A stretch of 64,000 nt of DNA from Talinum fruticosum (lineage: Eukaryota > Streptophyta > Magnoliopsida > Caryophyllales > Talinaceae). The position numbers were made by a program, and so were the translations under genes. The DNA lies in NCBI GenBank assembly GCA_021018815.1, contig JAITYX010000076.1, forward strand, positions 2,108,001 through 2,172,000. Direction: 5' to 3'. Positions 11,601 through 24,470 of this stretch are shown piece by piece; position 1 is the stretch's first letter, and the number at the start of each line of letters is the position of its first letter. The notes beneath the pieces are model-generated. The model was not told the DNA's origin. It did no database searches and was given only the letters and a program-made list of their open reading frames with translations.

Positions 11601-13496
11601 AACAATGAGCATTATTCATTTAGACACTGCAACAACACCCATGATTTCAGTTGTTTCAAAGACCCTTTTAGTTCTTTATATTTTCAACCTCTGTTTAAGC
11701 AGCAACTTTTTGTGTCTAGACCTTTCCTTCTAATCAAAGATAGTAGCCCACTATTGAAACCAAGATCAAGGCCCTTGAATTTCTTTCCTAAAATTTTTTA
11801 AAAAGAGGAAGAAGAAAGATATGATCAAGGCATACCATAAAAGCAAAAAGTTTTATAGCAGCACTTACATTGACTCAAGTTTCTGAAGTTTACCGAACAT
11901 ATCCTGGAACTGCCCATTTAGCTGGTTGTTACTGAGATCACTGCAGCCCATCAAAAGTAAAATCAGCTACAAGTACTTGATATGAAAGGGCAAAAGAAAT
12001 TATTCTTATGAGAGATAGGACAAGCAAAAAAATTTCTTACAGGTACTTCAGGCTACTCATATCAGATATTGAGTAAGGAACGCCGCCAGTAAAGCCATTG
12101 TTAGAAAGATCTCTGATAAGAGAAAATGTATTAGAAAAAGTCTTTCAACGACTATGGTTAGCATAAAAATCGCTAAATGCAGTGAAAACAATAAAATCAT
12201 AACAAAAAGGGGAAGATAGAGGCAACAATGAATAGAATTTAGTAAACTCATGCACACAGTCAAGTTTCACATACCAACAGTTTCCCAGCATCCTAAACAA
12301 GGCTAGATTAAGCATAATGTACCAACTGTTCTAGGCCTCCAACCATCAGTCAAAGCTTTTGATTGACTTATTTCCTTCACATGGTATCTAAGCATTTATG
12401 AAGGAGAGATCCAAAGTTGAATCTCCATAGCCCTCACATTAATGCGGGATGTACGAAAGTTGTTAATGTAGTATCCACGCTGCAAGCGTTCGTTGAGCTA
12501 ACTATGGAAAGTAGACAACTAATAGTCCATATACTATTTCGAAACATCCCTGCCACCTCTCCAAAACCCCAAAAAAAAAGGAAGCTGCGAAGATCACTTA
12601 GTTTTACTGTTTTAGCGAGGTGAGCAAGGATATTTGTTATCAGACCATTATTGAACCTAGTCATGGGCTAACAAACATGACATAAATTCTATGCTGAAAC
12701 GTTCTAGAATATAATCCATATAGTTAAATTGGAAGCATAAGCAACCAAGGGAATATATATAGAAAGAGAAACTTAAAGATTGCTGAAACTTACAAGTGTT
12801 GAACATTGGGAGGAAGTTGATATGGTATATCATTGCTCAATTTGTTTTTGCTCACATCACTGTGTCATGACAAAATGAAAAGAAAAAATGCACCATTTTA
12901 ACTTCAAAATAAAAAGGGTAGTCTCATTGATATGAAGACAAGTGAATAGGCAGAGAAAACAAAACAAAGCCACTCAAGTGAGACTCACAAGTAGGTGACA
13001 GATTTAAGGTTGGATAACTGATAACCTAATGATCCAGACAAGCCAAGCCCAGATAATCTTCTGCATAGATGATCACAAATGGAACACAAGCTTAAGATTC
13101 TTCCAAGAATTCTATCAGAAAAATATAAATTTTACAAAAAAAAAAATCTAAGAATTCGTTTGGCCTGGGGGAAAAGGAGATATTACATTTCAGTGACAGA
13201 AGAACCAGAACATGAAACGCCTTTCCATGAATCACTACATGGGTCACCTCCATCGGATTGCCAGTAAGTCAATTTATCGGGAGAATTCGAGCTTTTGAAC
13301 ATCACGTTTAGAGCAGAAACTGCCAACAACAATAAGCGGAATTTAGCACATTATATCAGAGAACAACAAAAACCCATGTCAAAATGAATTAAAGAAGAAA
13401 ACCCCATAAAAGATTACCATCATTAGAATCTGTTTTTGAGTGAACAAGGGCAAGTAACCCAAGAAAGGACCACAATCTTATGAGAATGGGGGACAT
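5678..13496 (-). CDS. SRF: STRUBBELIG-receptor family (SRF) LRR receptor-like kinase
   Basis: Membrane receptor kinase of the plant-specific SRF group (relatives of STRUBBELIG; roles in cell-surface signalling and tissue shape). Sixteen exons, all GT-AG: 13418-13496, 13187-13319, 12989-13060, 12794-12859, 12041-12112, 11869-11940, 11241-11312, 11098-11172, 10249-10314, 9412-9711, 8584-8852, 7864-8134, 7627-7747, 6790-6926, 6526-6682, 5678-5809. About 697 residues. Order: signal peptide ([20 protein letters not shown]), N-terminal LRR cap ending in [14 protein letters not shown], LRRs on 66-75-bp exons, an extracellular linker, a TM segment ([20 protein letters not shown]) with KKRR stop-transfer, a juxtamembrane region and a kinase. 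Glycine loop [10 protein letters not shown] and VLAVKK lysine are present. The HRD motif reads HCS and DFG reads DCG, as in atypical SRF kinases. Two single-base frame breaks (8117-8122 and about 9484-9497) interrupt the frame; flanking codons and splice sites are intact. The family is sure; which SRF member is not. Confidence 0.9.
7055..7302 (+). mobile_element. TRIM/SMART-like miniature LTR retroelement in an SRF intron
   Basis: Two direct repeats of about 62 and 70 bp (7055-7116 and 7233-7302) begin TGTT and end TTCTTGTACA. Directly after the first comes CGGTATCAGAG, which resembles the initiator-Met tRNA primer-binding site of plant LTR elements (TGGTATCAGAGC). A short purine tract (GAGGGGG) precedes the second repeat. 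The interior is only about 115 bp and cannot encode protein, which fits the non-autonomous TRIM/SMART class. No clean target duplication is visible and the repeats are diverged, so it is old. Confidence 0.5.
9188..9268. repeat. Tandem duplication of 41 bp
   Basis: Two nearly identical head-to-tail copies beginning AAGTATTGAGTGAATATATG lie in the SRF intron between the exons at 8584-8852 and 9412-9711. It is a recent local duplication with no visible function. Confidence 0.9.
10464..10578. mobile_element. Stowaway-like MITE, about 111 bp
   Basis: The element sits in the SRF intron between LRR exons. It starts CTCCTTCCGTACTAAAATGA and ends in the approximate inverted sequence (GTTTTGGGAGAAAGGGAG), flanked on both sides by TA. 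TA target duplication, CTCC-type termini and small size are the Stowaway (Tc1/mariner) signature. Confidence 0.8.
12310..12460 (+). mobile_element. Second TRIM-like fragment in an SRF intron
   Basis: The stretch TTCTAGGCCTCCAACCATCA followed by AGCTTTTGATTGACTTAT and then CATGGTATCTAAGC has the same order as the better copy at 7.06-7.30 kb (CTTAGGC, AGCTTTTGATTGAGG, then GGTATCAGAG). Only one repeat plus the primer-binding-site-like box is recognisable, so it is a decayed relative. Confidence 0.35.
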
Positions 13497-13770
13497 TTCT
13501 GAAAACCCAATTCCCAAAAAGACTGATGGGATCAAGGAAAGACCCCAGATTTCAAAAATCAAATACTCAAAAAGCAAAGAATAAAGGGGAAGAAAGGGGC
13601 CGCCATAGCCAAAGCAGGAAAGGAATTGGAAGCAATGTCGATTATCCCAAAAGTTGCCTGAGGTTCTATGTTTCTATTTTTGAATTGGTGAGGCATCCTC
13701 ACTAGGCCCTCTCTCTCTCTCCTGCTTGTATTTCTCTCTCTAAGCAGGAAGTTCATGGCCAAAATTAGGC
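13497..13770 (-). promoter_or_regulatory. SRF 5' leader and proximal promoter
   Basis: Upstream of the SRF start codon the minus strand carries a purine-rich (GA)n tract (CT-rich on plus, near 13.70-13.74 kb), typical of plant core promoters and leaders. No TATA box or upstream start codon can be assigned with confidence. Confidence 0.4.
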
Positions 13771-14364
13771 AATTGAATGAAGGTTTGAAGGCTTGAACTA
13801 CAGGTGTCCTGCATGGGAGGTGAGAGGAAAGAGGATGAAAAAACTACTACATACATAGGACAGAGCGTCAACTTCGCCTTTTCTATTGGGATCTGGCTTT
13901 GGTAACACTTTCCACTTCCCAATTTAACCAGACCAAATAACATACTATACGTATTAATATTATATCTCCATTCTATGCTGGAAAATTGTTATATCTCCAT
14001 GTCTATTGGGATCTCCATGCTTATCAATTTAATCAGACCAACTGACATATATATTATTATATATCCATGTCTACGGCGGATTTTTTTTTTTGGTTACATG
14101 TCAATTACGGTGGATTAAAATAAAAATTTTCTCTCGATTTTCTTTTTACGAAATAATTGAATATCAACAGTTTTTAATTTAAGGTTTAATGGAATCAATC
14201 TATTTATAATTATGTTGAAGTAAGATGGTTGTATTAGGCCTCTCATTTCTAATTTGGTGGCAAAATTTTTGGGATATTTAGAATAACATACATTATTTTT
14301 TTTATGTTGGGATCAAATGAACATATTTAAGTTCATCCAAAAGTTGTTAGACTATTAGGATATT

Positions 14365-14612
14365 ACCCATATATATTAATTTAAGTGGTTCGATACTTCT
14401 TATCATAATTTTTTCAATCTAGAAGACTTGAACTTAAGATCTTATTTAAGGGTTATAAATACCAAATTACTTATTTTTTTCTTTAATCTCGATTAAAGAA
14501 AAAAAATAAGTGATTTGATATTTATAACTTTTAAATAAGATCTTAAGTTAAAGTCTTCGAATTGAAAAAAGCTATGATAAGACCATATTTTAATATAATT
14601 ATATGTGAATGG
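14365..14612. repeat. Foldback / hairpin element with arms of about 120 bp
   Basis: The two halves are reverse complements around a centre near 14.49 kb. The left arm carries GAACTTAAGATCTTATTTAA and ACTTATTTTTTTCTTTAATC; the right arm carries GATTAAAGAAAAAAAATAAG and TTAAATAAGATCTTAAGTT. The inner 95 bp per arm match almost perfectly and the outer 25-30 bp match loosely. This is a MITE-like foldback whose transcript would form a long double-stranded stem. Confidence 0.85.
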
Positions 14613-15249
14613 TAAAAAGTAAGTTTTAGTAATATTTATTATTTGATCCATAGCTTGACATAAAAAGTGCAATAAGAGCAATACTTGAAATGGCAATCTA
14701 TAAAAAAAATACCAATACTGAGATTAGTTAGAACAAGGCGATAGTCAAAAGGAATTATTGAATAACTTAGTAGAATTGATATGATTGTTATAGAGGGTCC
14801 GATACTAAATAAACGTGTATCCTCTCAAGATGGAAGAAGGTTCTCTTTAAAAAGTAGGGCTCAATGCTAATGAATGGGTTAACAAACTTAATATCTACAA
14901 AAACTCTATTATTACAATCTTACTAACAAAAATGTATTAAAAATATAATGACGTATTGTGATTTTTATTTATTTATTTTTTAAAAAAGAGGTGCAAAAGT
15001 CGATATAAGTAGGACTTTAACTTAACATCTCTAATAACTCTCAAAAAACTTTATTAGTTTAACTAATTATTACCACTCCTGCTCCTCCTCTCTCCCCCTT
15101 CTCTTTAGAAAATTCTAACTTCTTATTTTCTCGGGAATTGTCATTAATGTTTTGTGAACGATAAGTCCCAATCTCTCTTTCTTTTATGTTTTATCTAATA
15201 TTTTATGTACAAATAATTATTCTCTCTCTATTTGTTGGAGTTTTTCCAT

Positions 15250-15613
15250 ACCCTCTTTGAATGAATGGTATTATCTCTCGCTTTTGGAGCGATTTTATCT
15301 GTTTCTTTTTATGATATTATGGTTCGATTGAGTCCGCAACAAGCATCAATTCTTCAAATTTGGACTACTACAACAAATAAATCTATTCGACAGGAAAACT
15401 ATACAAGATTTATGAATCTTCTTATTAAACGTTGTAGCATGAAACAATAATTGAGTGGAAGAGGAATGTTCAAAAGAGTTTCAATTAGTTCTTTCAATCC
15501 AAAGATTTATTTTGTTATTTTAGTTATGAATTTGTTTGAGTTTGATCTTTATTGTAAATGTCGTATGGCCTTTAATTAATGAAATTCATCCATTATTCTC
15601 AACAAAAAAAAAT
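15250..15613 (+). mobile_element. Possible 3' end of a retrosequence with poly(A)
   Basis: A short open frame (ATG at 15265, 61 codons) is followed by AT-rich 3'-UTR-like sequence, AATTAATGAAATTCATCC and an A-rich tail. The arrangement resembles a 5'-truncated LINE or processed transcript. The peptide matches no family I recognise. Confidence 0.2.
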
Positions 15614-15917
15614 AATTACCACATCAACACATTGTGATTCGTTATTTTAAATTTATAATTAAAATATGCTTATTATCGGGATGATATTTCTCTATCTAAT
15701 TACGTCACATTATATTAGTAAATTTTATCTCCATATTGTTAGGCCATGTTTGGAAAAATTTGTTGTTTGGGTAACGGATAGTTTTTGGGTGATGGTAGTT
15801 GTTTCAATAATAAATAGTTGTTGTATTTTAATTGTTAATTGATAGTTGTTTATAAACAAAGTATTCAGTTAAATTAGTTGTTGAATTAGCTAATGAATTA
15901 TAAAACAACCAAAAAGA

Positions 15918-15918
<1 letters not shown>

Positions 15919-16008
<90 letters not shown>
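15919..16008. repeat. (ATT)n microsatellite, about 90 bp
   Basis: The longest of the ATT arrays here, broken once by ATTTT. It is expected to be highly length-variable between individuals. Confidence 0.95.
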
Positions 16009-17807
16009 GCTTCTACCTAAATTCATTATTGTTTGTTTCTAGAGAAGATCAATTGTTGTTTTTGTTCTTTCGGCAATAACTCTACCAAAATTATTTAGGT
16101 GATTTGCAACAAAGATCAAGAATTAAAAAAGGATTCATCTACATGTCATAAATTAATATATGAGGTCATCCAAACTAGATTAAAGGCAAGAATTATCAAA
16201 TTAAATATCAAATCAAACAAAATTAAATAATACAACATTAGAATTATAAAGTAGATGACTTATTACTAATAATTATTACTCCGAAAGTGCTCTATTCATG
16301 TAAAATCAGGGGATGTTTCCGGAACATAAAAACTAAAACACTACTTTCAAATCTCATTAATCTTAACATTTTGAAAAAATTGGTCCAAACACCGTACACT
16401 ACTTTCATATACTGATTTATCAAACGCAGAAAAATTGAGAAAGTAGTTGCTTTCATATGCAATGTATTAACAGCTACTCCAAACATTATTGTCAAATATG
16501 ATTTAGTATATTTAGAATGACTTTATTATCTGTTTTCAATATCGATAGTAGCTCACCAAAGCAATAACATTAATTCTGCACATTTGATTTTTAATGTTAA
16601 AATTCTATATAATACTCTATAAATTAATGATAAACGTATTTACCATGGACTTATAGACTTCATGTTTTATTATTCAAATGGTTAGAGTCTTCGAGAGATT
16701 TCTTATGAACAAAAACCTTTAATTATCAAATGAAACATTTCGAAAAACAATAGCTATATTGGTTATTTGAGTATTGACCATGGGTAATTGGGTACAAGAT
16801 AGATATAGTATATTATGTTCCATACTAGATAAGGAGATATCCTAATGAGCCTCCGGGGTCAAATTATACTACAGATATCGAAAACATCAATTTTAACCAC
16901 TAGATGGCAACTTCATTGACAAGGTACAGATATTGGTAGATGTATGCGACTAAAACAAAAAACAAAAAAAAAAAAAAAAAGGATGCAAGTCTCATTTAGT
17001 ACCAGTGTAATTAAGAAAAACATACTAGTCCCTACATTAGCATACTTCATTTATCACATCACATAGCCTTCTTGACAATCAACACAACTAGGATCAACAA
17101 ATGGCCAATAGCCAAGAAAATTTTCCTTAAAATTTATGTAGTAAAATATCATAACATTGCAAACACTGCATTAAGCATCAGAAATAGGTTCCAAATACTT
17201 TCCACAGAGCTTTGATACTCCTTGTGTGAGGCTCTAGCTCGTGTACAAACCAAACAAGGGAAGGAAGGGTGAAGAAAATACTGCTTTCAAAGAAACGATT
17301 GCAAGTTTTGGAGCAAACTAGGAAAATGGGGAGAGCACACAAACTCATCTCGTGTTTGTCAAATCTATTAATCAAGCTATGTATATCCATGACAACTTCT
17401 CAACAAAACCGTGTATATATATATATAAGTTACAGCAGAACAAAAAAATTTTACTTTTGACCTCATCTAATCTACACAATGCACATGCTATCCTCCCTCC
17501 AAAAGGTTAAGGCACGATTCAGACTGAGGTCACAGGAGGAGCCAGAACTACAACATCTCTGCACCAGAACGGAGACAGCTCACCTTCAGCAAGGATCGAC
17601 ATCCACTTCAAGCATCCATAAATATTGAAGAGCCATCCTGGCTGATCAACTTATGCCTTTATAATCAGGCAAGCTCTCTGTTAGAGTTTTCACATCACAG
17701 ATATGATCTACTCGTGATTTTGTGTTCGTCTGATGTTCTTTACAAATCATATCCAAGACAAGTTCCAATGCGTAAAAAGCAAAAGGCAATGGTTCCTCCA
17801 GTTCATT

Positions 17808-20800
17808 CTAACTCATCTCAACTTCCTTACCTATATCAGATACATTATCATTTAAGTTGCGCCCTTTCGTTTCAAATGGGAAGAGCACAACACAAACCCC
17901 TGAAACAAAGATAACCGCCACAAATAGAAGAATTGCTGCTGTTCTGTGACAACCATGTGTCAAACTTACTGCCACAAGAGGACATAGCATTCCACCAATT
18001 CTTCCCATAGAACTTGCTACCCCTACACCTGTTGTCCGAACTGATGTTGGGTATATCTAGTCATGAAGATAAATACGAGCAGATTAAGCCCACAAGTCAT
18101 TACGAAAAATGAAGAACATAGAAATAATCCATGCAGGAACACATTGTCAGGCTTCCGGACATTGTGATTAGCATGGGGCTAATGTTCATTTTGTGGCTCA
18201 CCTCATTCTCATCGCCTATCACAACTTAGCAAAAGGCTCAAACAGACAAGCTAATTAGAACTTTGAATGTAAGTGAACCAATTGAGTAGGTATGAGTTTG
18301 CATCGCATCAAAAATCCTATATTATCATACACAGTGAAATCCAATTTCAGTTGTCTTTTATGTTGATACAAAGAAAGGAAGTTCAATTGAGTGTAGGACC
18401 AATTGAGTATCAAATGACCAAACTTAATGCATTACTGAGAAAATTAAGAAGAAAGGATAAAAGTAGCCAAACAAAAGTTTGATGTCTCTTCACAGTTCCT
18501 CATCCATAAAACCTCTTTGGGTAGGACCTCAAAATTCAGTACTAGTAGTTACATTGATTAGGAAAATATTGGTTTCTTTGCCTGTTTCCTCTCTTCTTCT
18601 TTTGTTTACACCCACCTGCCTCCATTTTTGCGGGTTTTTTCCTTGGGGAGGGGGAGGGGGAGGGTCAGCTATCTTAGAAGCTATATACAATCACTATTCT
18701 CTACATTCATGTTCTAGAAATCATGGTGTCACACACTTTAATTTATGTAAGATGCTTTTGCAAGTGTACCAGAACTATAGGTTGTTGATTATTCACTACC
18801 TCAAAACAAAAGCAAATGAGACCCTTTGGTTCAGACAGTGCTTGATTTGATTTTAAAGTGCTCTTTGTTTCAACCCGTAACAACAGCCCAAAAAATATCC
18901 AGATAAAGGTTAAATTAATAAATAATTTAGAACTGCCAAACTTGGTGCATGCTACTAAAACTTAAGAGAAATGTATAGGTCAAACACTAATATAGTAATA
19001 TGATTAGAAGTTCAGAGCAGTTATTCCTGCATATGGTCATTTGCTATATGATGGCATATTTTTTGAGAAAATGATCATGAACTGGTTTTGATCAATAAGA
19101 TATGTAAGTACTTAAATTTTGCAGGAGATATAGTTCAGCAAGGTACCTCTGGGGCATATATATACATGATCGTGAATGACGCCGTGATGCATATGCGAGC
19201 ACCAGACAACAGAGGAGTTACTAAGCCCTGAGACTGGTTGAAGGCCAATGGAAGTAATAATAAGCAACCGAGAAAGAACATGGATGCCATTGAACCCTTG
19301 CGACCAAGTTTATCAACAATTGCTGCCGATAAAAGCAGTCCAGGAAACTCTGAAAAGAACGAATTTAGTGAAATTGAATTCGTTCACAAAGTTGCATTTT
19401 TGAGCCAAGCATAAGTTCAAAATAGTACCTGCAAAGCTAGCGATGAAGACATCTTGGTAACTTACATCTGCGGATTTTGTTGACATCGCATGAGTTCCAG
19501 TGCAATTACTGTTTTTGCTGCTGAGTTCCGTGGTCAACAACACAAGACCATAATATGAAAATGCATTTCCAAAGAACACTGCCCATAAGAGTAGGGTTGA
19601 CCTCAGTAGATTTGGTGAAAGAAGCATAAAGATAGAGCCCCCAGGTTGTACATTAGAGCCCATGTTATCAAGAGTTTCATTGTCATCTTTAGATGGTGAT
19701 AATAAGTGTACATCTTCTGATGGAAGTTTTGTTGCTCCTGTGGCCTGGTAATCAGAAAGAGAAATACCAGATGGAAGTTGCGTTTGGTTTACTTTGGCTA
19801 TCTTTTGCAGGATATCCAGTGCATCATCTGTTCTACCTCTCAAACACAAATATCTGGGTGATTCAGGTGTCTTACTGTAGAATACAAGTAGAAATGAAGA
19901 AGGAACTGCAGAGAAAGCAAGTAAACACCGCCAGCCCAAAGACGGCATAACAATCTACAAGAAGAAAGTCAAGATTAATCTTTTAGCAGTTTCTAAACGA
20001 AGTCAACCAACGGAAAGGCAGGGCATAATCTCCATTAGTTTCACACAGGGGAATTAAATATTGATGTAGTCATCCATAACTGAATGTAAGATAGTTGTGA
20101 TGTTCCCGTCACTTAACAAAACAAACAAAATCATGAACACACTACCACATAACTGAGTGCAGTAGTTGCAGAATACTACATATTAACACAGACATCAAGT
20201 TGTTCTAAAGGGTTTAATACACAGTTGAATGTTCACAACAATAAGTCTTCATAGTTTTTCTCCATGCATCCAGCCAGGTATCATATTTGTTGTCAGAACT
20301 CATACAATTTGGAAAGACCATTTCACTTAAATCTCTGTTTGGAAGCAGCTCGTGGGAGCTTTGTAATAGTTTATTTTGGTTGGATTGCTTCTCACTTTCT
20401 CCCCTCGCAATTCCCCCTCTCCATGCAGTTTGAAGATGGGGTTCTCAGGAATTGTTTTGGACCTTTAATTTAGTAGACTCCCTCCCTCAATCATCTATGA
20501 GCTTTAAAAAATCTGAGAACACATGAAAACATGTTAATTATGGTACGAATCGATTTGGGTTACAAGGCTCAGATTCATTAATCATTGTCACTACAAGTAC
20601 AACAGTCACCTAGTGTGGAAGTAGCCTCTGTGGAGACCTGGATATAGGCACAAGATGCCATTCATTGTCATTCAAGTGCATAATTAATGCACATAGAACC
20701 AAGAATGTCCAACATGAGACAAGGGAGCAATGTTTCAACAAAGTACTAATATTACGACATCCTGGTGTTTAATTTTACTTGTCAACTTTAGTTGAAAGTG

Positions 20801-22222
20801 AAGTGCTATGCAATAGAAACTCAAAATGAGTCGCATTCATAAGCATTTTGTATTAGGGGTTTTACTATTCAATATTGCAACCAATGCATTGATGTCACAG
20901 TAAATTCCTCTTATGATAATACTTATGATATAATTCAAATTCTACCTTTCAGTTTATTAGAAGCAAATTTATAAATTTCATCTTAAACACAAAGCCATTA
21001 ACAACGATCACCAAGATTTAAATGATACAACTTAAATATTGTTTTAGGAGATACCCATGCTAGAGAAGCCTCTAAAATTGTCCCAACAGTCCAAAATGCT
21101 GAAAAGGCAGTCATCCAGGTACCTCTGCTTGGGGCAGGAACGAACTCTAAGAACCATGATGACAGTACAGGCCCTCCTCCTAAACCAACACCAACGAAAA
21201 GCGAAAGACTAGCAATGAAGAGTAGTTTGGAGCAATGGCGCTAAGAAATCCAGCTCCAGAAGTAACAATAGCTGTTATAAGAAATCCTTTCCTGTGATAT
21301 AGCATGAATTAAAGAAAAGGGTTCAGGCCAGTGCAACTACGACAAACCATGTAAAACATTCGGTTCCTGATCAACTTTAAAATAGCATGCAAAAGAAATT
21401 TTATTAAAAAAAAAAACAATTGATAGGCACTACTGGAGTAATAGAGTAAGGAACATCTTAATGTAAAACATGAAATTCTACTAACCAACATAAATGACAT
21501 GGTACATAGGATAGTGCCTCAGAATAAGACCAAAGTAAATCATCACTGCTACTGATTAATGATTAAGAATGGACAAGACGATACTACAAACTATGGAGTC
21601 ATGGACATAAACAATTTCTAGAACACCACCATTATGAAATGCCACAATAGAATCTACTTGATCCATGGTTTCAGTAAGTTGCAGGAAATGCATCTGGGGC
21701 AAAACTATAGGGGTCAAGTTCTATAGGAGTAAGCATAAGGTAAAGTGAAGTGACATACAAATTAGCAAATACATAAGTATGCAACTTTCTCCTATGATAA
21801 AAACATCAAAAACAAGATGAGTTTGCAAGCTTTCTTGAATAAATATCTTAAAATTCTACAAGTTTTATCTCGAGAGTAGATGTGTATGTTATTAATCCAT
21901 AACCTTCAAATAACACAAACCCAACTAAAAGATGAAATATCAGAGATGCTCACTTCCGTCCAAACTTATCTGAAACAGCACCCCACGAATATGCTCCAAC
22001 AAGCATGCCAGCAAATACCACACTAGTAATCATACTCTCTTGATTTGATGAAAGCCCCCATTCAGCCTGAACAGCAGGTCCAATAAAGGAGAGAAGCATC
22101 ATCTCCATTGCCTCTGAAATCCAGCCCATTCCAGCATAGAATAGGAGAAGAATTTGAAATTTACCAAAGCCCATGGCAGTGAGGGCATCATCAATAGAGT
22201 ACTTTTGTGCATCATCATCCAT
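17808..22222 (-). CDS. NIAP: NIAP/OCT7-type major facilitator transporter
   Basis: Membrane transporter of the organic cation/carnitine transporter 7 (NIAP) group in the MFS sugar/organic-ion branch; relatives carry nicotinate-type and other small organic molecules. Five coding exons: 21954-22222, 21055-21291, 19429-19954, 19147-19349, 17808-18056, all GT-AG; about 494 residues, normal for the group. It opens [20 protein letters not shown], then TM1 ([20 protein letters not shown]) and the loop-2 MFS motif [10 protein letters not shown]. Later come a large central loop, [11 protein letters not shown] (the repeat-half GRK motif), [16 protein letters not shown], and a last helix before FPFETKGR. 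A one-base gap in a T run at 21197-21200 breaks exon 2 after [12 protein letters not shown]; the next codons restore [14 protein letters not shown]. The start codon sits directly after a 3' splice site (TTTTATAG), so the leader is spliced. PHL6 lies 18 kb away. Confidence 0.92.
18645..18664 (+). other. G-quadruplex-forming motif in a NIAP intron
   Basis: Four runs of three or more G separated by single A (GGGGAGGGGGAGGGGGAGGG) fit the canonical G4 pattern. It lies in the last NIAP intron on the non-template-sense strand, so the pre-mRNA carries the C-rich version. Confidence 0.7.
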
Positions 22223-24378
22223 CTATAAAACAATAAGGGGAACTACTCAAACATTTGTGATCAATAACTTACAAGACAAGGCTTACACCAGCAATCACAT
22301 CAGTTGCAGACATTCTTGAATATATGTTCAAAAATTAAATGAATCCATTTGTCTTAACAACAACCCAGAGTATCTGATAGTGAGAAACAATCAATCTACC
22401 CTAACATATCAGCAAGTTCTTAATCTTATATATCATTCCGAAATGGAAATTTCAAGGTTATTGCCATTCCTCACCATAGAGAATATGTCATAACCATAGC
22501 CCTTTGTCCTCGGACTTTGTCTGATGCCCATTTCACAGTCTTCCATAACCAACCAAACTCCAATTACCAAATTTATATTTGACAAAGGAAAAGAAAGAAG
22601 GAAAAAACCTGTGATACAACCTTCCCAGAAGTGGTATATGAAGCATGATTACATGAACCCTCCTATCAATACATCCCTGTGGTTACTTACTATGAGACTA
22701 CACAAACAAAGTACATAAGGATGAGGGAAGAGAACACATAATAGTTGCTGGCTCGATACCCATTCTTCTCTCTCCATAACTAACCAGAATCCAATTATAT
22801 ATTTGACCAGGGCAAAGAAAGAAGAAGAAACTCATGATATAAACATCCAAAATCTGGGGGATGGAGCATGAGTCCTACCAACTAATCCCAGTGATTACCA
22901 TGGAGATTATAACGTTCTTCCATGGGAAGTTTGGCTATAACTGGGAACCGTGTGACCACTTACCTCACCAGTTAAGTTTTTTAGACTTGCACGCTAGAAA
23001 AAGATCGTTGACTGGATTCTTCTTCCCATTCTGATATTGTAAGACCATTATGATGTCAAAATTTTTCAAATTTCTAAGTCACAAACATCGAAGTGCCTTC
23101 TATTGTATATACTCTTTATATTTCGCAGATGACTGCTGAAACTCTCATTCCTCCTTCCTACAAAGTGACCAACAATTCCTTGGTATTTCCCCCATCCCTT
23201 ACCCAGTAACCCTTTTGACCCCTGACCTCTAGCCCCTTTTTTACCCGACATTTACACTAGTATGAATTATGAAAGCACCATACAGCCGAACTTCCACCAA
23301 ATGTCTTAAAGATAACTAATTGTCTATCAATTCATGGATTGTGTCCCTATCACTTAGGCTTTAGCTAACTTATGAGACTCAAAAGAGGGATGGAACTACT
23401 CAAACACCCAGCTCAGCTATTAATCTTTAAAAGGTATTCCAACCATTACCATAAGACAAAACTGAAAATGGAAAAAGAAGGCTAGAGAAAATGTAACTAT
23501 CCCAAACCATAGTAAACTTCAACAACATTGCTGCTCAATGATCAGAAAGCGCATACAAATCCATAGTTAGCTCTTTTCCACAGATGAAAAACACAAGAGG
23601 CGTAAATCCAACAACAAATGACATTTGAACTAAACATTTTATGGGCTTTTACTGCACCTATATGAGAATACAACCAAGAGAAAAGGTGCTCTAAAATCCC
23701 ACTTAAGGTAAGGAGTTAGGAGGCAGGTTAGATGTATGTAACCTTGCCCCCGCGATAAAATTATATAAAGGCTATACTTGTCGACGACATGATCGAAATA
23801 TAACATAATCTCAAATTTAATGCAACTCCAATTGCAATATTCTTACCCTATTTTGAAATTGCAGCCATGAATCTATGGTTATTCGATTTTCTCAATAGCT
23901 TTTGGGATCCATCCGGTTCTTACTACAAGCAAATAGAAAAGCATAAAACTGATAGAACTGGGCACCTCTAACTAGTGTTACCGTATCAAATAACGTGAGT
24001 TACATCTTTCAGGAACACCAAGGATTTTTCATAGTCAAGTTGAAATGTTGTCACCATCAAAATTGCTCATATGAATAAAAATACATAGCATCATTCATCA
24101 ATCAAACAGATCAAACAGAAAGAGAAAGACAGAGAGTAATTAATACATAAACAAGAAACTTTCAAATGACGGACCTGGTTTTCTCTGTTTGATTCAAATG
24201 TTCTGTAGAACGAGATCAAAGGCATAGGAGCATGTAATTATAAAAGCCAAAAAGCTTTTATTTTTTCAACGCGTTTTCCTTGCAAAAACAACAATGGCGG
24301 AATTTCTCTCCTAATTTCTTCTCAAACGAATTTAGGATTATAGATTCCGGTGCCCTCCTCGCAGACACAAGTTGACTG

Positions 24379-24430
<52 letters not shown>

Positions 24431-24470
24431 TATCCCCTTCGATTCCGGGGTCACAAAGGATGAATCAAAA
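22223..24470 (-). promoter_or_regulatory. NIAP spliced 5' leader and upstream region
   Basis: An intron acceptor ends immediately before the NIAP ATG. A fitting donor is AACCAG|GTCCG at 24175, giving a leader intron of about 1.95 kb and a first exon from about 24.18 to 24.47 kb. A (CT)n microsatellite on plus (24381-24426), that is (GA)n on the sense strand, lies in or next to this exon. The intron itself shows no gene. Confidence 0.5.
24381..24426. repeat. (CT)n microsatellite
   Basis: About 23 CT units near the presumed NIAP transcription start. GA/CT tracts at this place are common in plant leaders and may bind GAGA-type factors. Confidence 0.9.

Larger units (their letters stand above)
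13771..17500. other. Intergenic region between SRF and NIAP
   Basis: No gene could be built. It contains a long foldback hairpin (about 14.37-14.61 kb), a possible poly(A)-ended retrosequence (about 15.25-15.61 kb), a long ATT microsatellite and AT-rich unique-looking DNA. The segment up to about 17.8 kb may include the NIAP 3' UTR. Confidence 0.5.
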
